Part shown: positions 16,792-28,481 of the stretch, piece after piece
Layout of the letters: the number at the start of each line of letters is the position of its first letter
Numbering within the stretch: position 1 is the stretch's first letter
NCBI RefSeq assembly: GCF_012571135.1
Contig: NZ_CP046216.1
Span: forward strand, 306,108-370,107
Direction of reading: 5' to 3'
Source: Enterobacteriaceae endosymbiont of Donacia tomentosa
Lineage (GTDB): Bacteria > Pseudomonadota > Gammaproteobacteria > Enterobacterales > Enterobacteriaceae
Length of the DNA stretch: 64,000 nt
Program-made: the position numbers and the translations under genes
Notes under the pieces: generated by a model
Database searches by the model: none
Told to the model about the DNA's origin: nothing
What the model saw: only the letters and a program-made list of their open reading frames with translations

Positions 16792-18399
16792 ATGAAAAAT
16801 ATAAACCCAACAAAAACTAAATCTTGGCAAATTTTAAAAAATCATTTTGTGAAAATGCAAAAAGTGACTATTAATCATCTTTTTAAAAAAAATAAAAATA
16901 GATTTGTTAATTTTTCTATCAATTTTAAAAATGAGATTATTTTTGATTATTCAAAAAATATAATTGATAAAAAAACAATATATAATTTAATTAATTTAGC
17001 AAAAGAAACAAATTGTATAGAAGCAATTTATGATATGTTTTATGGAGAAAAAATTAATGTAACAGAAAAACGTGCTGTTTTGCATGTAGCTGCACGTTAT
17101 AATAAAACTAGTTTTTTTTTAAAAAATAAAAGTATATATAATAATATAGATTCTATTTTAGAAAAGATAGAATATTTATCTAACAATATAATTTCAGGAA
17201 AATGGAAAAGTTATACAAATAAAAAAATTAAAAATATTATAAATATAGGAATAGGGGGTTCTAATTTAGGCCCATTAATGATAATTGAATCATTGCGAGC
17301 ATATAAAAATAATCTTAATATATATTTTTTATCCAATGTTGATTATTCTCAATTAATAAATATTACTCAAAAAATAAAACCAGAGGAAAGTTTGTTTATT
17401 GTTTCTTCAAAAACATTTACAACACAAGAAACTTTAACTAATTTTATAAGTATAAAAGAATGGCTTATAAAAAATATTGCTTTCACCAATTTAAATGATT
17501 TATTATCTCAACATTTTATTGCTATTACAAATAATATAAATGCTGCAATTCAGTTAGGTATTAGTAAAAATAATATAGTACCGTTATTATCTGAAATTGG
17601 TGGACGTTTTTCTTTATGGTCTTCTATTGGATTGCCTATATCCTTATCTATTGGCTTTAATAATTTTAAAAGATTATTAGAAGGTGCCATGGAAATGGAC
17701 AATCATTTTTTTACTAGTCCTCTAAATAGTAATATCCCAGTTATTATGGCCTTAATTAGTATTTGGTATAGTAATTTTTGGAAAACAGAAACAGAAGCTG
17801 TAATACCTTATTCTAATGATATGCGTTTTTTACCTCAATATTTACAACAATTAAATATGGAATCTAATGGCAAATCTATAGATAGGAATGGTAATAAAAT
17901 ATTTTATGAAACAAGTCCCATAATATGGGGTGATGTTGGTACTAATGGACAACATTCATTTTTTCAAATGTTGCATCAAGGGACAAAAATAATTCCTTGT
18001 GATTTTATTGCCTCAGTTATACCTAATTTTTTTTCACAAAACCATCATAATAAACTTATTTCGAATTTTATTGCACAAACTCAAGCATTAGCTTTTGGTA
18101 ATATAAAAAATAATACACATGAGAAAAATATATATAAATTATGTTTTGGCAATAATCCAAGTAATTCAATTTTTTTAAGAAAAATTACACCTAATAATCT
18201 AGGTTCTCTTATTGCTTTTTATGAACATAAAATTTTTATACAAGGTATTATTTTAAATATTTTTTCTTTTGATCAGTGGGGTGTTGAATTAGGTAAACAA
18301 ATAGCTAATATTATATTGAATAATCATTTTGAAGAGGATATTAAAAATAATGACAGCTCCACTAATGGATTAATTAATTTTTATAAATTATTTAATTAA
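16792..18399 (+). CDS. pgi: Glucose-6-phosphate isomerase
   Basis: Interconverts glucose-6-phosphate and fructose-6-phosphate at the top of glycolysis. The 535-residue protein is close to the E. coli 549. Family motifs are intact: NIGIGGSNLGP, SSKTFTTQET, GGRFSLWSSIGLP, QQLNMESNGKS, GTNGQHSFFQMLHQGT (catalytic His) and FDQWGVELGKQ (catalytic Lys). It stands alone, divergent from ybfF and convergent with deaD, which is not the E. coli context, so it probably marks a rearrangement boundary. Retention suggests that host sugar feeds glycolysis or the pentose phosphate route, with rpe also kept here. Confidence 0.97.
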   Translation: MKNINPTKTKSWQILKNHFVKMQKVTINHLFKKNKNRFVNFSINFKNEIIFDYSKNIIDKKTIYNLINLAKETNCIEAIYDMFYGEKINVTEKRAVLHVAARYNKTSFFLKNKSIYNNIDSILEKIEYLSNNIISGKWKSYTNKKIKNIINIGIGGSNLGPLMIIESLRAYKNNLNIYFLSNVDYSQLINITQKIKPEESLFIVSSKTFTTQETLTNFISIKEWLIKNIAFTNLNDLLSQHFIAITNNINAAIQLGISKNNIVPLLSEIGGRFSLWSSIGLPISLSIGFNNFKRLLEGAMEMDNHFFTSPLNSNIPVIMALISIWYSNFWKTETEAVIPYSNDMRFLPQYLQQLNMESNGKSIDRNGNKIFYETSPIIWGDVGTNGQHSFFQMLHQGTKIIPCDFIASVIPNFFSQNHHNKLISNFIAQTQALAFGNIKNNTHEKNIYKLCFGNNPSNSIFLRKITPNNLGSLIAFYEHKIFIQGIILNIFSFDQWGVELGKQIANIILNNHFEEDIKNNDSSTNGLINFYKLFN

Positions 18400-18423
18400 A
18401 ATATTTATAAAAAAATAAATATT
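18400..18423. terminator. Weak A/T-only hairpin after pgi
   Basis: AATATTTAT (18400-18408) pairs perfectly with ATAAATATT (18415-18423) around a 6-A loop directly after the pgi stop. It contains no G/C, so termination strength is doubtful. The rest of the convergent pgi-deaD gap to 18647 shows nothing else. Confidence 0.3.
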
Positions 18424-18647
18424 AGAAATATATAACATTAAGTAAATTAATTCTATTAAAATTAATTTTTTATAGATTAATGTATAAAGGTTATATTATG
18501 ACATAATTTTTATAAAATACATAAAAATATAATAAATTTTCTTATTTTAGAAAAAGATTTTACATATTTTATAATTATCTAAAAATTTATTAATAACAAA
18601 ACAAAATTATTTATTAGATTTTTATTAGTAAAAATTTTTCTTTATGT

Positions 18648-20342
18648 TTATACTCTTTTTTTATAAAAATTATTTTTTGATTTTTTCATATAATTAAATT
18701 TTTTATTTTTTATCATTTCAAAATTAATATTTTTATTTAAAATTTTTAAATTTGTAGAATATTTTAAAAAATTTTTTTTAATTAATTTTGATAATTCAAC
18801 GGTAGAATAATAAGTAAATAATTTTATATTACCAATATGATAACTATTAATTTCAGCACTATTAATAATTACACCCACAATATGACGTACTTCTACTCCA
18901 TCTTTTTTTCCTATATTTATACGATATAAATCCATATTATTTTTTATATTTCTATAATTTTTCTGATATTGATTTTTAATAACACGTAATTTTTTATGAA
19001 TTGTTCTATCTGTATTAAATAAAGGATCTGGAGGTAATATTAAAGGTCTTTTACCTTGAGCCATTTTTAATAAAATTGCAGTTAGTGTTTCCTGATCTAT
19101 ATTATTTTTTAATGGTAAGTGTAATAAAATATTTTTATATTGTTCTATATCTTGACTCTTTAAATTTTCTTGTATTTTTACTACAAATTTTTCCAATCTT
19201 TTTTGACTTAAGATCTCAGATGAGGGTAACTTTATTTCATAAATATTACATTTTAAAATACGTTCAATATTTTTAATTAATTTTTTTTCTCTATATTCTA
19301 CAAACATTAAAGCTTTACCCTTTCTCCCCGCTCTACCTGTACGTCCTATACGATGAATATATGATTCAGCATCCATAGGAATATCGTAATTTATTACTAA
19401 GTTGATTCGATCAACATCTAGACCTCTTGCAGCAATATCAGTAGCAATTAAAATATCTAAATTACCATTTTTAAAACGGTCTAATGTTTGTTCTCTAATA
19501 TTTTGACTCATGTCTCCATTTAAAGGAGCACTATTATAACCAAAATGTTTTAAAATATCAGATATTTCCATTGTAGAACTTTTGGTTTTAACAAAAATTA
19601 ACGCTGCATTAAATTTTTCAGATTCTAAAAACTTCATTAAAGCATCTATTTTTTTTCCATATACGATCCAATAATTTTGATTAATATCAGGAATTGTTTT
19701 AATATTTGTTTTTATTGTTATTTCATATGGTTTTTTCATGAATCTTTTAGATATATTTTTTATCCTTTTTGGTATTGTTGCTGAAAATAAAGAAGTTTGA
19801 TAACCTTTTGGTATTGTAGATAATATGTTTTCAACATCTTCAATAAAACCCATTCTTAACATTTCATCAGCTTCATCTATTACTAAACTTTGTAATTTTG
19901 ATAAATTTACTGTTTTTCTTTTAATATGATCTAACAAACGCCCTGGAGTAGCAACAATTATTTGTGGCCCCAAACGTAAATTTTTAAATTGTATATGATA
20001 TGCTTGACCACCGTATAATGGTAAAACATGTACTCCATTCATAAATTTAGAAAAAATAGAAGTTGCTTCTGCAACTTGAATAGCTAATTCTCTTGTTGGT
20101 GTTAAAATAAGAATTTGAGTTCTTTTTATATATACTTTTAAATTATTTAATAAAGGAAGGGTAAAAGCTGCAGTTTTCCCACTTCCTGTTTGTGCCATAC
20201 CTAACACATCTCTACCTTTTAACAAATGAGGAATACATTTTTTTTGTATTGGAGAAGGTATACAATATCCTATTTCATTTAATGATTTTAAAATAAATTT
20301 ATTTAACCCAAGTTTTTCAAAAGTAATTTCAATATTAGTCAT
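18648..20342 (-). CDS. deaD: DEAD-box ATP-dependent RNA helicase DeaD (CsdA)
   Basis: DeaD unwinds RNA in ribosome assembly and mRNA decay, especially in the cold. I place the start at the ATG at 20342 (MTNIEITFEKLGL), matching E. coli MAEFETTFADLGL, not the in-frame GTG three codons upstream; AGAGG lies 12 bases before this ATG. The 564-residue protein has all helicase motifs: AQTGSGKT (Walker A), PTRELA, TPGRLLDH, DEADEMLRMGF, SATIP, ARGLDV and HRIGRTGRAG. The DbpA-like RNA-binding region (YRINIGKKDGVEVRHIVG) is kept, but the Arg/Gly-rich tail of E. coli is reduced to a short basic end. nlpI, between pnp and deaD in E. coli, is missing. Confidence 0.97.
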   Translation of the reverse strand: MTNIEITFEKLGLNKFILKSLNEIGYCIPSPIQKKCIPHLLKGRDVLGMAQTGSGKTAAFTLPLLNNLKVYIKRTQILILTPTRELAIQVAEATSIFSKFMNGVHVLPLYGGQAYHIQFKNLRLGPQIIVATPGRLLDHIKRKTVNLSKLQSLVIDEADEMLRMGFIEDVENILSTIPKGYQTSLFSATIPKRIKNISKRFMKKPYEITIKTNIKTIPDINQNYWIVYGKKIDALMKFLESEKFNAALIFVKTKSSTMEISDILKHFGYNSAPLNGDMSQNIREQTLDRFKNGNLDILIATDIAARGLDVDRINLVINYDIPMDAESYIHRIGRTGRAGRKGKALMFVEYREKKLIKNIERILKCNIYEIKLPSSEILSQKRLEKFVVKIQENLKSQDIEQYKNILLHLPLKNNIDQETLTAILLKMAQGKRPLILPPDPLFNTDRTIHKKLRVIKNQYQKNYRNIKNNMDLYRINIGKKDGVEVRHIVGVIINSAEINSYHIGNIKLFTYYSTVELSKLIKKNFLKYSTNLKILNKNINFEMIKNKKFNYMKKSKNNFYKKRV

Positions 20343-20753
20343 GTAATACACATGCCTCTTTAATAATTAATTTAAAAAAATTAAAATATTAGTAATTATA
20401 TTACAATTGATAGATGTTTTTATAAGATATATATTGTATATAATTAATAATTAATAATTAATAATTTATAATTTAATTATTATTCCAATAATAAAAATTA
20501 TTTCAAATTTTTATTATTAAAATAATGTTTTATCACTATTTTAAGTGAAATATAGTCTGTAATTGTGATTTAAATATATTAAACATAATTACAAGTATTT
20601 AGAATTATTCAGTGTAAAAAATTTTTTATTATTAATATTTTATATGGTTTTTTTAGTAAATGTTTATACCTTTTTTAAAAAAAATTATTTAATAAAGATT
20701 TTTGATTTAAAATTAATTAAATAAATTTTCTATAAAAAATAAATTATAAAAAA
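20343..20753. other. Spacer where nlpI was lost, with repeats and stems
   Basis: This 411-base A/T-rich stretch between pnp and deaD has no gene. It holds a short tandem repeat (20442-20466) and one long stem: TGTAATTGTG (20558-20567) pairs with CATAATTACA (20584-20593) with one G-U on the plus strand. On the minus strand, the direction of the flanking genes, the same position is an A-C mismatch. It could be remnant nlpI plus the deaD leader. Confidence 0.5.
20442..20466. repeat. Heptamer tandem repeat
   Basis: Three perfect tandem copies of AATTAAT (20442-20462) followed by a degenerate fourth. Likely a replication-slippage product in the pnp-deaD spacer. Confidence 0.7.
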
Positions 20754-22844
20754 TTAAATTTTATTTACAGCTGCTTTTATACTTAATCTAATTCTTCCTT
20801 GTCTATCTATTTCTATAACTTTAACAAGAACATTTTGTAATAATTGTAAATAATCACTAACTTTATTTACATGTTTATTTGTAATTTGGGAAATATGTAC
20901 TAAACCTTCTTTTCCCGGTCCTATCGAAATAAAAGCGCCAAAATCAACAATACGTATAACTTTTCCATTATAAATTTGACCAACTTCTATATCAGTTGTA
21001 ATTTCCTCTATACGACGAATAGCAAATTTTATTTGCTCATGATTTTTAGCAGCTATTTTAACAATTCCACTATCTTCAATTTCTATAATTGTATCCGTTT
21101 CCTCTGTAAGAGCTCTAATAACAGAACCACCTTTACCAATCATATCTTTAATTTTTTCTGGATTAATTTTAATTGTGTGAATTCTAGGAGCAAACTCAGA
21201 AATATTTTTTCGAGGAAAAGAAATAACGTTTTTCATTTTTTCTAAAATATATAACCTAGCAATTTTAGCTTGAGATAAAGCTAATTTTAAAATCTGATAA
21301 GTTATTCCTTCAATTTTCATATCCATTTGTAATGAAGTAACTCCTGTATTAGTACCAGCAACTTTAAAATCCATATCCCCTAAATGATCTTCATCTCCTA
21401 AAATATCTGATAATATTACAAAATTATTTTTTTCCTTAATTAAACCCATTGCTATCCCAGCCACTGCATTTTTTATAGGTATCCCGGCATCCATCATAGC
21501 TAAAGATGCTCCACAAACTGAAGCCATAGAAGAAGAACCATTAGATTCCATTATTTCTGAAACAATTCGTACTGTATAGGGAAAATTATCAATACTGGGC
21601 ATAACTGGTAACATAGATTTTTTTGCTAAACATCCATGACCAATTTCACGTCTTTTTGGAGAACTTAATATACCTATTTCACCAACAGCATAATAAGGAA
21701 AATTATAATGAAATAAAAAATTATCTGTTGTATTATTCGTCAAATTATCTAAAATTTGTGCATCCTTTGTTGTACCTAAAGTTGCTGTTACTAAAGCTTG
21801 AGTTTCTCCTCTTGTAAAAAGGGCAGAACCATGTGTTCTAGGAAGAACTCCAGTACGTACATCTAGACTACGTATCATATCATGTTCACGACCATCAATA
21901 CGCAAATTTTTTTTTATTATATTTGTTCGTACTATTTGTTTTTCTAATTCATAAAAAATTTCATTTATATCATAAATTAAAACATTTTCATATTCTTCTT
22001 GTATAAATGCTAATGTTTTAGATTTGATTGAATCAATTTTATTTAACCTATCTTGTTTTTTTTCAATACGATATGCATCAATTAAATCTTTTTTAGATAA
22101 AAAAATAATTTTTTGTTTAAGTTCTTTATTAATACTATGTAATAACCATTCAGTTTCATTCTTTGAAACTTCATTTGACAATTTAATAATATTATCAATT
22201 AAAATTTGTTGTTGATTATGACCATATATTATTGCGTCTAAAATTTGATTTTCAGTTAATAAATTAGATTTAGCTTCTACCATCAAAATAGCTGTTTTAG
22301 TACCAGTAATAATTAAATCTAATTCACTATTTTTAATCTCCTTAGTGCTAGGATTTAATATATATTGTTTTTTAATAAAACCTACACGTGCTGTTCCAAT
22401 AGGACCATTAAAAGGAATTCCTGATAAAGTTAAAACAGCAGATGCTCCAATAATAGCTACGATATCAGGATTAATATCAGGATTTATAGACATAACAGTT
22501 GCAATAATTTGCACTTCATTTAAAAATCCTTTTTTAAATAACGGTCTTATAGGACGATCAATTAATCTAGAAATTAATATTTCATTTTCACTAGGCCTTC
22601 CTTCTCTTCGAAAGAAATTTCCTGGAATACGTCCAGCAGCATATGATTTTTCTTGATAATGTACAGATAATGGGAAAAAATTTTGTTCTGGTTTAACTTT
22701 TTTATCGACCACTAAGGTGACAAAAACAGCTGTATCATCAATACTGACCATTACAGCTGAGGTAGCCTGTCTAGCTATCATTCCTGTTTCAATGGTCACA
22801 GTATTATTTCCATAACAAAACCGATGAATAATAGGATTTAGCAA
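20754..22844 (-). CDS. pnp: Polyribonucleotide nucleotidyltransferase (PNPase)
   Basis: PNPase degrades RNA 3' to 5' by phosphorolysis as a trimer and in the degradosome. The gene starts with TTG at 22844, as in E. coli, preceded by AAGGA nine bases upstream, and encodes MLNPIIHRF. The 696 residues contain both RNase PH folds, with the active-site region [19 protein letters not shown], then the KH domain ([15 protein letters not shown]) and the S1 domain ([23 protein letters not shown]). The protein stops shortly after the S1 domain, so the acidic C-terminal tail of E. coli is gone. It follows rpsO as in enterics. A small CTATG/CATAG hairpin lies in the rpsO-pnp gap at 22902-22914. Confidence 0.97.
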   Translation of the reverse strand: MLNPIIHRFCYGNNTVTIETGMIARQATSAVMVSIDDTAVFVTLVVDKKVKPEQNFFPLSVHYQEKSYAAGRIPGNFFRREGRPSENEILISRLIDRPIRPLFKKGFLNEVQIIATVMSINPDINPDIVAIIGASAVLTLSGIPFNGPIGTARVGFIKKQYILNPSTKEIKNSELDLIITGTKTAILMVEAKSNLLTENQILDAIIYGHNQQQILIDNIIKLSNEVSKNETEWLLHSINKELKQKIIFLSKKDLIDAYRIEKKQDRLNKIDSIKSKTLAFIQEEYENVLIYDINEIFYELEKQIVRTNIIKKNLRIDGREHDMIRSLDVRTGVLPRTHGSALFTRGETQALVTATLGTTKDAQILDNLTNNTTDNFLFHYNFPYYAVGEIGILSSPKRREIGHGCLAKKSMLPVMPSIDNFPYTVRIVSEIMESNGSSSMASVCGASLAMMDAGIPIKNAVAGIAMGLIKEKNNFVILSDILGDEDHLGDMDFKVAGTNTGVTSLQMDMKIEGITYQILKLALSQAKIARLYILEKMKNVISFPRKNISEFAPRIHTIKINPEKIKDMIGKGGSVIRALTEETDTIIEIEDSGIVKIAAKNHEQIKFAIRRIEEITTDIEVGQIYNGKVIRIVDFGAFISIGPGKEGLVHISQITNKHVNKVSDYLQLLQNVLVKVIEIDRQGRIRLSIKAAVNKI

Positions 22845-22944
22845 AATAAATATCCTTTTTAAATGAAAAAATTATCTTTGTTTAAAAAAATAAATATGAA
22901 TCTATGTTGCATAGTTTTAACTAAACATAAATATTTAAATTAAT

Positions 22945-23214
22945 TTATTTTCTTAATCCTAAATCTCCAATTAGTATATTATAATCATGTAGATTCTTTC
23001 TTTTAAAATAATTTAATAATTTTCTACGTTGTGATATCATTTTAAGCAGTCCTCTACGTCCATGATAATCTTTTTTATAAATAGAAAAATGTTTATGTAA
23101 ATAGTTAATTTTAAATGTTAATAAAGCAACTTGTACTTTTGTTGATCCTTTATCTTTCGAATTGAGGCCATATTTTTTAATAATCTTGATTTTTTTATTT
23201 GTATCAAAACACAT
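22945..23214 (-). CDS. rpsO: 30S ribosomal protein S15
   Basis: S15 binds the 16S rRNA central domain and nucleates platform assembly. The 89-residue length equals E. coli. Conserved parts include [29 protein letters not shown] and the final LGLRK. It sits between truB and pnp, the classic order. The 52-base truB-rpsO gap gives little room for an independent promoter. Confidence 0.97.
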   Translation of the reverse strand: MCFDTNKKIKIIKKYGLNSKDKGSTKVQVALLTFKINYLHKHFSIYKKDYHGRRGLLKMISQRRKLLNYFKRKNLHDYNILIGDLGLRK

Positions 23215-23266
23215 AACTTAACTCCGTTAAATTATTTATAAATGAATAATAAAATGACAAAATTTG

Positions 23267-24217
23267 TTAAATAACATAATTTACTAACTTATGTTTTATA
23301 ATATACCCAGTTTTATCAATAATACAAATACCTACAAATTTTAATGAATTAAACTCAAATATACGAAATATTGTTTGAGTAATAATAAATATTTTTTTTA
23401 TTTTCACTTTTTGCCCACATTTTATCGTATAAATTACTCTATAAGAGAGATATAATTTTGGTAAATTACTTATCATATAATCTATGGGTAATAATAATTT
23501 ATATATTAGTGAAATATTTAACTGATTATTTTGATAATTTTTAATTAAAAATTTTAATTGTTCTAATGTTATTACATTTTTATTAAAAACTGAGATATGT
23601 GATATTTTTAATCGACGTAATTTGATTATATGAGCTCCGCAATTTAATTTATCTCCTAATTCATCAATAATACTCCGAATATAAGTTCCTTTGGAGCAAT
23701 AAATTTTTAATTTAATTTTATTTTTATCAAATGCTAATAATTTTATCTGATAAATTGTAATTTTTCTTTTTTTTAAATAAGAAAAATTAATACCCAATCT
23801 AGCATATTTATAAAGTGGAGTGCCCTTATATTTTATTGCAGAATACATAGGAGGAATTTGGTTAATTCTTCCATGAAATAATTGAAGAACTTTCATTACT
23901 TCTATTTTAGAAATATTAACATCTGTTTTTTTAATTAACATTCCATCTTTATCAGCAGTATCTGTTTTTTCTCCTAAAAGTGCTGTAACTATATATATTT
24001 TATCAGCATTAATAAGATAACTACTAAATTTAGTGCATTCTCCTAAACATATGGGTAATAAGCCGCTTGCAAGAGGGTCTAATGTTCCAGTATGTCCTGC
24101 TTTTTTTACTTTAAAAATAAATTTGATGCGTTGAAGTATTTTATTTGACGTAAAACCAATAGATTTATCAATTAATAATAAACCATTGATATTTTTTTTT
24201 TTTATTATTTTTATCAT
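23267..24217 (-). CDS. truB: tRNA pseudouridine(55) synthase
   Basis: TruB makes pseudouridine 55 in the T loop of tRNAs. I choose the ATG at 24217 (MIKIIKKKNINGLLLIDK), giving 316 residues against 314 in E. coli. An in-frame TTG at 24256 would overlap the rbfA TGA by TTGA and add 13 residues, so a translationally coupled start is possible. The catalytic Asp is in GHTGTLDPLASGLLP; CSKGTYIRSIIDELG is a second signature. A 12-base A tract at 24192-24203 falls in the first codons and could cause slippage. The C-terminal PUA-like part is divergent. Confidence 0.95.
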   Translation of the reverse strand: MIKIIKKKNINGLLLIDKSIGFTSNKILQRIKFIFKVKKAGHTGTLDPLASGLLPICLGECTKFSSYLINADKIYIVTALLGEKTDTADKDGMLIKKTDVNISKIEVMKVLQLFHGRINQIPPMYSAIKYKGTPLYKYARLGINFSYLKKRKITIYQIKLLAFDKNKIKLKIYCSKGTYIRSIIDELGDKLNCGAHIIKLRRLKISHISVFNKNVITLEQLKFLIKNYQNNQLNISLIYKLLLPIDYMISNLPKLYLSYRVIYTIKCGQKVKIKKIFIITQTIFRIFEFNSLKFVGICIIDKTGYIIKHKLVNYVI

Positions 24218-24252
24218 ATTTTTGATAATTATATTCTTTATATAAGAAGCAT

Positions 24253-24618
24253 TCAAATTTTCTTTATTTTAATATTATTTAAAATATCATTAATATATTT
24301 ACTATTATTTAGAGAAGAATCTAAAAAAAATTTTAATTTTGGAATTTTACGTAATTTAATTTTTTTCTTTAAAAGAAATCTAATATATTCTTTAATATTA
24401 TTTAAATAAAAAATTGAATTTTTTTTATTATTTAATTCTTCTTTATAAGATAATATTGCAAATATCTTTGCATATGATAAATCTTTTGATATTAAAACAT
24501 CACTAATTGTAATAAATTTATTTATTCTTATGTCATTAATGTTATTTTGTATTATCTGTGATATTTGTTTTTTTAATTCATATGAAATACGTAATTTACG
24601 ATACAAATATCCTCCCAT
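24253..24618 (-). CDS. rbfA: Ribosome-binding factor A
   Basis: RbfA is a KH-fold cold-shock factor that matures the 30S subunit near helix 1 of 16S rRNA. The 121 residues cover the core fold, with YRKLRISYELKKQISQII at the N-terminus, SKDLSYAKIF and RKIPKLKFFLDSS. The flexible E. coli C-terminal tail is shortened. It lies between infB and truB as in enterics. Conservation is modest but position and motifs agree. Confidence 0.93.
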   Translation of the reverse strand: MGGYLYRKLRISYELKKQISQIIQNNINDIRINKFITISDVLISKDLSYAKIFAILSYKEELNNKKNSIFYLNNIKEYIRFLLKKKIKLRKIPKLKFFLDSSLNNSKYINDILNNIKIKKI

Positions 24619-24678
24619 TAATTTGTTATTTAATTTATTAAAACTAATCTTACAAAATAATTATTTTTTTATAATTAA

Positions 24679-26955
24679 TTAATTTTTTTCAAATACTTCT
24701 ATTTTATCCCCAATATGAATATCATTATAATTTTTAATACTAATACCACACTCCATTCCATTACGTACTTCATTAACATTTTCTTTAAATCTTCTTAAAG
24801 ATTCTAGAACACCTTCATAAACAATAATATTATTTCTTAATAATTTTATTGAATTATTTCGCTTTATTATTCCATTAATAACGTTACAACCAGCAATAAT
24901 ACCAATTTTAGGAAAAGTAAATATATTTCTTACTTCGGCTAATCCTAATATTTTAGATACGTATTTAGGAATTATAATTTTTTTCATGTATTTTTGGACA
25001 TTTTCTATTAAATTATAAATAATGGAAAAATACCAAACTTTTATATTTTCTGATTTAATAATAGTTTTTGCAATATTATTTGCTTTTATATTAAAAGCAA
25101 TAATAATAACATTATTCTTAACTGCATGCGCTAAAGAAATATCTGTTTCATTAATATCTCCAACTCCAAAGCTAATAATTTTTACATTAATTTTTTCATT
25201 AGACAAATTTAATAATGCATCCTTAATAGCTTCAACAGTTCCTTGAACATCTCCTTTTAATAAAATATTTAATTCATAAACTTTCTTATTATCTAAATTA
25301 GAAAAAACTTTTTTAAATAATTTTTGTTTGCTAGCTAATTTTTTTTCACGATATTTATTTTTTCTATATGTCGCAACTGCTTTCGCTTTTTTCTCATCAC
25401 GTACTACTATTACAGTATCTCCAGCATAAGGAATTTCTGATAACCCTAAAATTTCTACAGGAGTTGATGGTCCTGCCTCTAATACTTCTAAACCTTGATA
25501 ATTTCTTAGTCCTCTTATTTTTCCATATGTAAAACCACATAATACTATATTTCCTTTAGTTAACATACCTTCTTTTACTAAAATATTAGCTATAGGGCCT
25601 CTTCCTTTATCTAAATAAGCTTCTATCACTGTTCCCCTAGCCATACCTTTATTAACTGCTTTTAATTCTAATATTTCTGCTTGTAATATAATTGCATTAA
25701 GTAAATTATTTATTCCTTCTCCTGTTTTTGCTGAAATATTAACAAATATATTGTTTCCTCCCCATTCTTCAGAAAGAAGACCATATTTACTTAATTCACT
25801 TTTAATTTTTTCAAAATTTGGAATATTCTTATCAATTTTATTAATAGCAACAATTATAGAAACCTTTATTTTTTGAGCATGTTGAATAGCTTCTATTGTT
25901 TGAGGCATAACTCCATCATCTGCTGCAATTACTAAAATTACTATATCCGTAATTTGTATTCCTCTAAATCTCATAGAAGTAAAAGCTGCATGTCCTGGAG
26001 TATCTAAAAATGTTATATTTTTATTATTAAATGTTACTTGATAAGATCCTATATGTTGTGTTATCCCACCTGCTTCTTGTAAAGTAATATTACTTGACCG
26101 AATATAATCTAATAATGAAGTTTTTCCATGGTCAACATGTCCCATAATAGTAACAACAGGAGCTCTGTAAACAGGTGTTTCATAAGCATTATTTTTTTCA
26201 TTAATTAATAATTTTTCCATATCATTTTCATGACGTAAAATAACTTTATGGCCCATTTCTTCTGCAATTAATTGTGCTGTTTCTTGATCTAATAATTGAT
26301 TGATATTTGAAATTTTTTCTCCCATATTAAGTATAATTTTGATTAATTTAGAACTTTTTACTGCCATTTTATTTGATAATTCAATTACACTAATATTTTC
26401 ATTAATAATAATATTTCGGTTAATACTTTTGATAGGTTTTTTAAAATTTTGATATAATTTACAAGATTTTATTTTGTAATTTCTATTATATTTTTTTTTA
26501 TTTTTATTTTTATTAAAAGTAATACTACTATTATTTGAATTTAAATTTTTTTTATTAAAATTTTGTGGAGTATAAAATTTTTTGAATGATAAATTTTGCT
26601 TTTTGTATATTTTTTTCTTGTTTTCTAATCTTGCTTTGTTTAAAATTATATCTTTAGTTTTTTTATTTTTATTTAATAAAAAATTTTTTTTTCGGATTTC
26701 TATTTTTACAAATTTTTTTTTATCTTTATTATTTATATTTAAAATATTATCTGTTTTTTTTTTTAGTGTTAATGTTCTTAAAATTTTTTTTTGTTTATTT
26801 TTTAAAAATATTAAAAATTCTTCTTTTTCTTTTAAATTAACTATATCATTTTCTGATTTATAATTTCCCTTAGTAGAAAAATATTCTAATATATTTTTCA
26901 CTGAATTTTTTGTTTCAATTGCCAAAGATTTTATAGTTATAACAAAATCTCTCAT
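24679..26955 (-). CDS. infB: Translation initiation factor IF-2
   Basis: IF-2 is the GTPase that brings fMet-tRNA to the 30S subunit and promotes subunit joining. At 758 residues it is shorter than E. coli (890) because the N-terminal linker is cut and has become a Lys/Asn-rich low-complexity region (about residues 40-180). The G domain is intact: [44 protein letters not shown] and SAKTGEG. The C-terminal fMet-tRNA-binding region ([21 protein letters not shown]) is conserved. It lies between nusA and rbfA. Confidence 0.97.
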   Translation of the reverse strand: MRDFVITIKSLAIETKNSVKNILEYFSTKGNYKSENDIVNLKEKEEFLIFLKNKQKKILRTLTLKKKTDNILNINNKDKKKFVKIEIRKKNFLLNKNKKTKDIILNKARLENKKKIYKKQNLSFKKFYTPQNFNKKNLNSNNSSITFNKNKNKKKYNRNYKIKSCKLYQNFKKPIKSINRNIIINENISVIELSNKMAVKSSKLIKIILNMGEKISNINQLLDQETAQLIAEEMGHKVILRHENDMEKLLINEKNNAYETPVYRAPVVTIMGHVDHGKTSLLDYIRSSNITLQEAGGITQHIGSYQVTFNNKNITFLDTPGHAAFTSMRFRGIQITDIVILVIAADDGVMPQTIEAIQHAQKIKVSIIVAINKIDKNIPNFEKIKSELSKYGLLSEEWGGNNIFVNISAKTGEGINNLLNAIILQAEILELKAVNKGMARGTVIEAYLDKGRGPIANILVKEGMLTKGNIVLCGFTYGKIRGLRNYQGLEVLEAGPSTPVEILGLSEIPYAGDTVIVVRDEKKAKAVATYRKNKYREKKLASKQKLFKKVFSNLDNKKVYELNILLKGDVQGTVEAIKDALLNLSNEKINVKIISFGVGDINETDISLAHAVKNNVIIIAFNIKANNIAKTIIKSENIKVWYFSIIYNLIENVQKYMKKIIIPKYVSKILGLAEVRNIFTFPKIGIIAGCNVINGIIKRNNSIKLLRNNIIVYEGVLESLRRFKENVNEVRNGMECGISIKNYNDIHIGDKIEVFEKN

Positions 26956-26981
26956 GCTTACTCCTATATTTTAAACATTAA

Positions 26982-28481
26982 TTATTTATCACTTTTTTTA
27001 TTAAACCAACAAATATTACGAGCAGCCATAATTATTTGACCTGCTTTTATTTCATTTAGATTATCAATATCTATTATATCCTCAATACTTTGTTCTGCTA
27101 ATTTTTCAATAGTCAAAATTCCTTTTTTTATTAAGGATTTGGATAATTGGTTATTCATTCCTTTTAATTGTAATAAATTATTTTTAATTTTTTTATTATT
27201 ATCTTTTTCTTTTTTTAAAGATAAATTTGTATAAATATTTTTTGCTAATTTTTTAATTTTTTTTAAATCATTTATAGTTAAGTTAAAATTTTTAGTTATT
27301 TTATATAATTCATTTATATTTATACACATGATTTCTTCCAAAGAAGAATAACCTTTATCTACTAACTTTTTTGATAATTTTGGTTCCAAATTAAGATATT
27401 TTATAAACATATTTATAGTGGTGTTTTTTTCTTCTTGATGTTTATGATGTAAATCATTATTAGTCATAACATTCAACTCCCAACCACTTAATTGAGAAGC
27501 TAAACGAATATTTTGGCCATTTCTTCCTATCGCTTTTGCTAAATTATTTTCTTCTACAGCTATATCTATAGTATGTTTTTTTTCATCTAATATTATTGAC
27601 GCTATATTAGCGGGAGACATAGCATTAATAACAAATTTTGCTGGATTTTCATCCCACAAAATAACATCAATACGTTCACCATGTAATTCATTTGAAATAG
27701 CCTGCACTCTGGCGCCTCTCATACCTACACAAGCTCCTACCGGGTCTATTCTTTTATCATTTGTTTTAACAGCTATTTTTGCTCTAGATCCAGGATCTCT
27801 AGCAACTGCTTTAATTTCAATTAATCCTTCTTCTATTTCAGGAACTTCAATACGAAATAATTCTATTAACATTTGAATTTTAGATCTACTAATAAATAAT
27901 TTTGTTTCTTTTATACTCGTTTGGACACTAAAAAGTAATCCTCTTATTCTATCTCCTGATCTAAAATTTTCTCTAGGTAACATATCTTCACGTAAAATAA
28001 TAGCATCCGCATTATTACCTAAATCTAAATTTAGATGACTTCTATTTACTTTTTTTACTATTCCACTTAATATTTTTCCTTTTTTTTTTCTAAATTGAGC
28101 AACTATAACTGCTTTTTCAGCTTCTCTTACTTTATGAACAATAACTTGTTTAGCTGTTTGTGTTGTAATTCTGTCAAAAACAATAGATTTAATTTGATCA
28201 TAAATATAATCCCCTATATTTAGGGTGTTATCTTCAATACGTGCAGCTTCTAGTGTAATTTCTTTAGTAGGAAAATGTACTTTTTTAACAACTAACCATC
28301 TTCTAAAAGTATTGAAATTACCATTTTTACGATCAATATTTACAAATACCTCTATATCTTGTTCATATTTTTTTTTTGTTGCACTTACTAAAGCACTTTC
28401 CATAGCTTTAAATATTATTTCCCTGGGTAAAGATTTTTCATTAGACACTGCTTCAACAACAGCTAATATCTCTTTATTCAT
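26982..28481 (-). CDS. nusA: Transcription termination/antitermination protein NusA
   Basis: NusA binds RNA polymerase and nascent RNA, controlling pausing, termination and antitermination. The start is the ATG at 28481 ([19 protein letters not shown], like E. coli), with GAGG about 9 bases upstream; the in-frame extension upstream is not supported. The 499 residues hold the N-terminal polymerase-binding domain, S1, two KH domains ([17 protein letters not shown] and [15 protein letters not shown]) and both C-terminal acidic repeats, ending MAARNICWF. Retention of both acidic repeats is noteworthy in a reduced genome. rimP, the usual upstream gene, is missing. Confidence 0.97.
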   Translation of the reverse strand: MNKEILAVVEAVSNEKSLPREIIFKAMESALVSATKKKYEQDIEVFVNIDRKNGNFNTFRRWLVVKKVHFPTKEITLEAARIEDNTLNIGDYIYDQIKSIVFDRITTQTAKQVIVHKVREAEKAVIVAQFRKKKGKILSGIVKKVNRSHLNLDLGNNADAIILREDMLPRENFRSGDRIRGLLFSVQTSIKETKLFISRSKIQMLIELFRIEVPEIEEGLIEIKAVARDPGSRAKIAVKTNDKRIDPVGACVGMRGARVQAISNELHGERIDVILWDENPAKFVINAMSPANIASIILDEKKHTIDIAVEENNLAKAIGRNGQNIRLASQLSGWELNVMTNNDLHHKHQEEKNTTINMFIKYLNLEPKLSKKLVDKGYSSLEEIMCININELYKITKNFNLTINDLKKIKKLAKNIYTNLSLKKEKDNNKKIKNNLLQLKGMNNQLSKSLIKKGILTIEKLAEQSIEDIIDIDNLNEIKAGQIIMAARNICWFNKKSDK

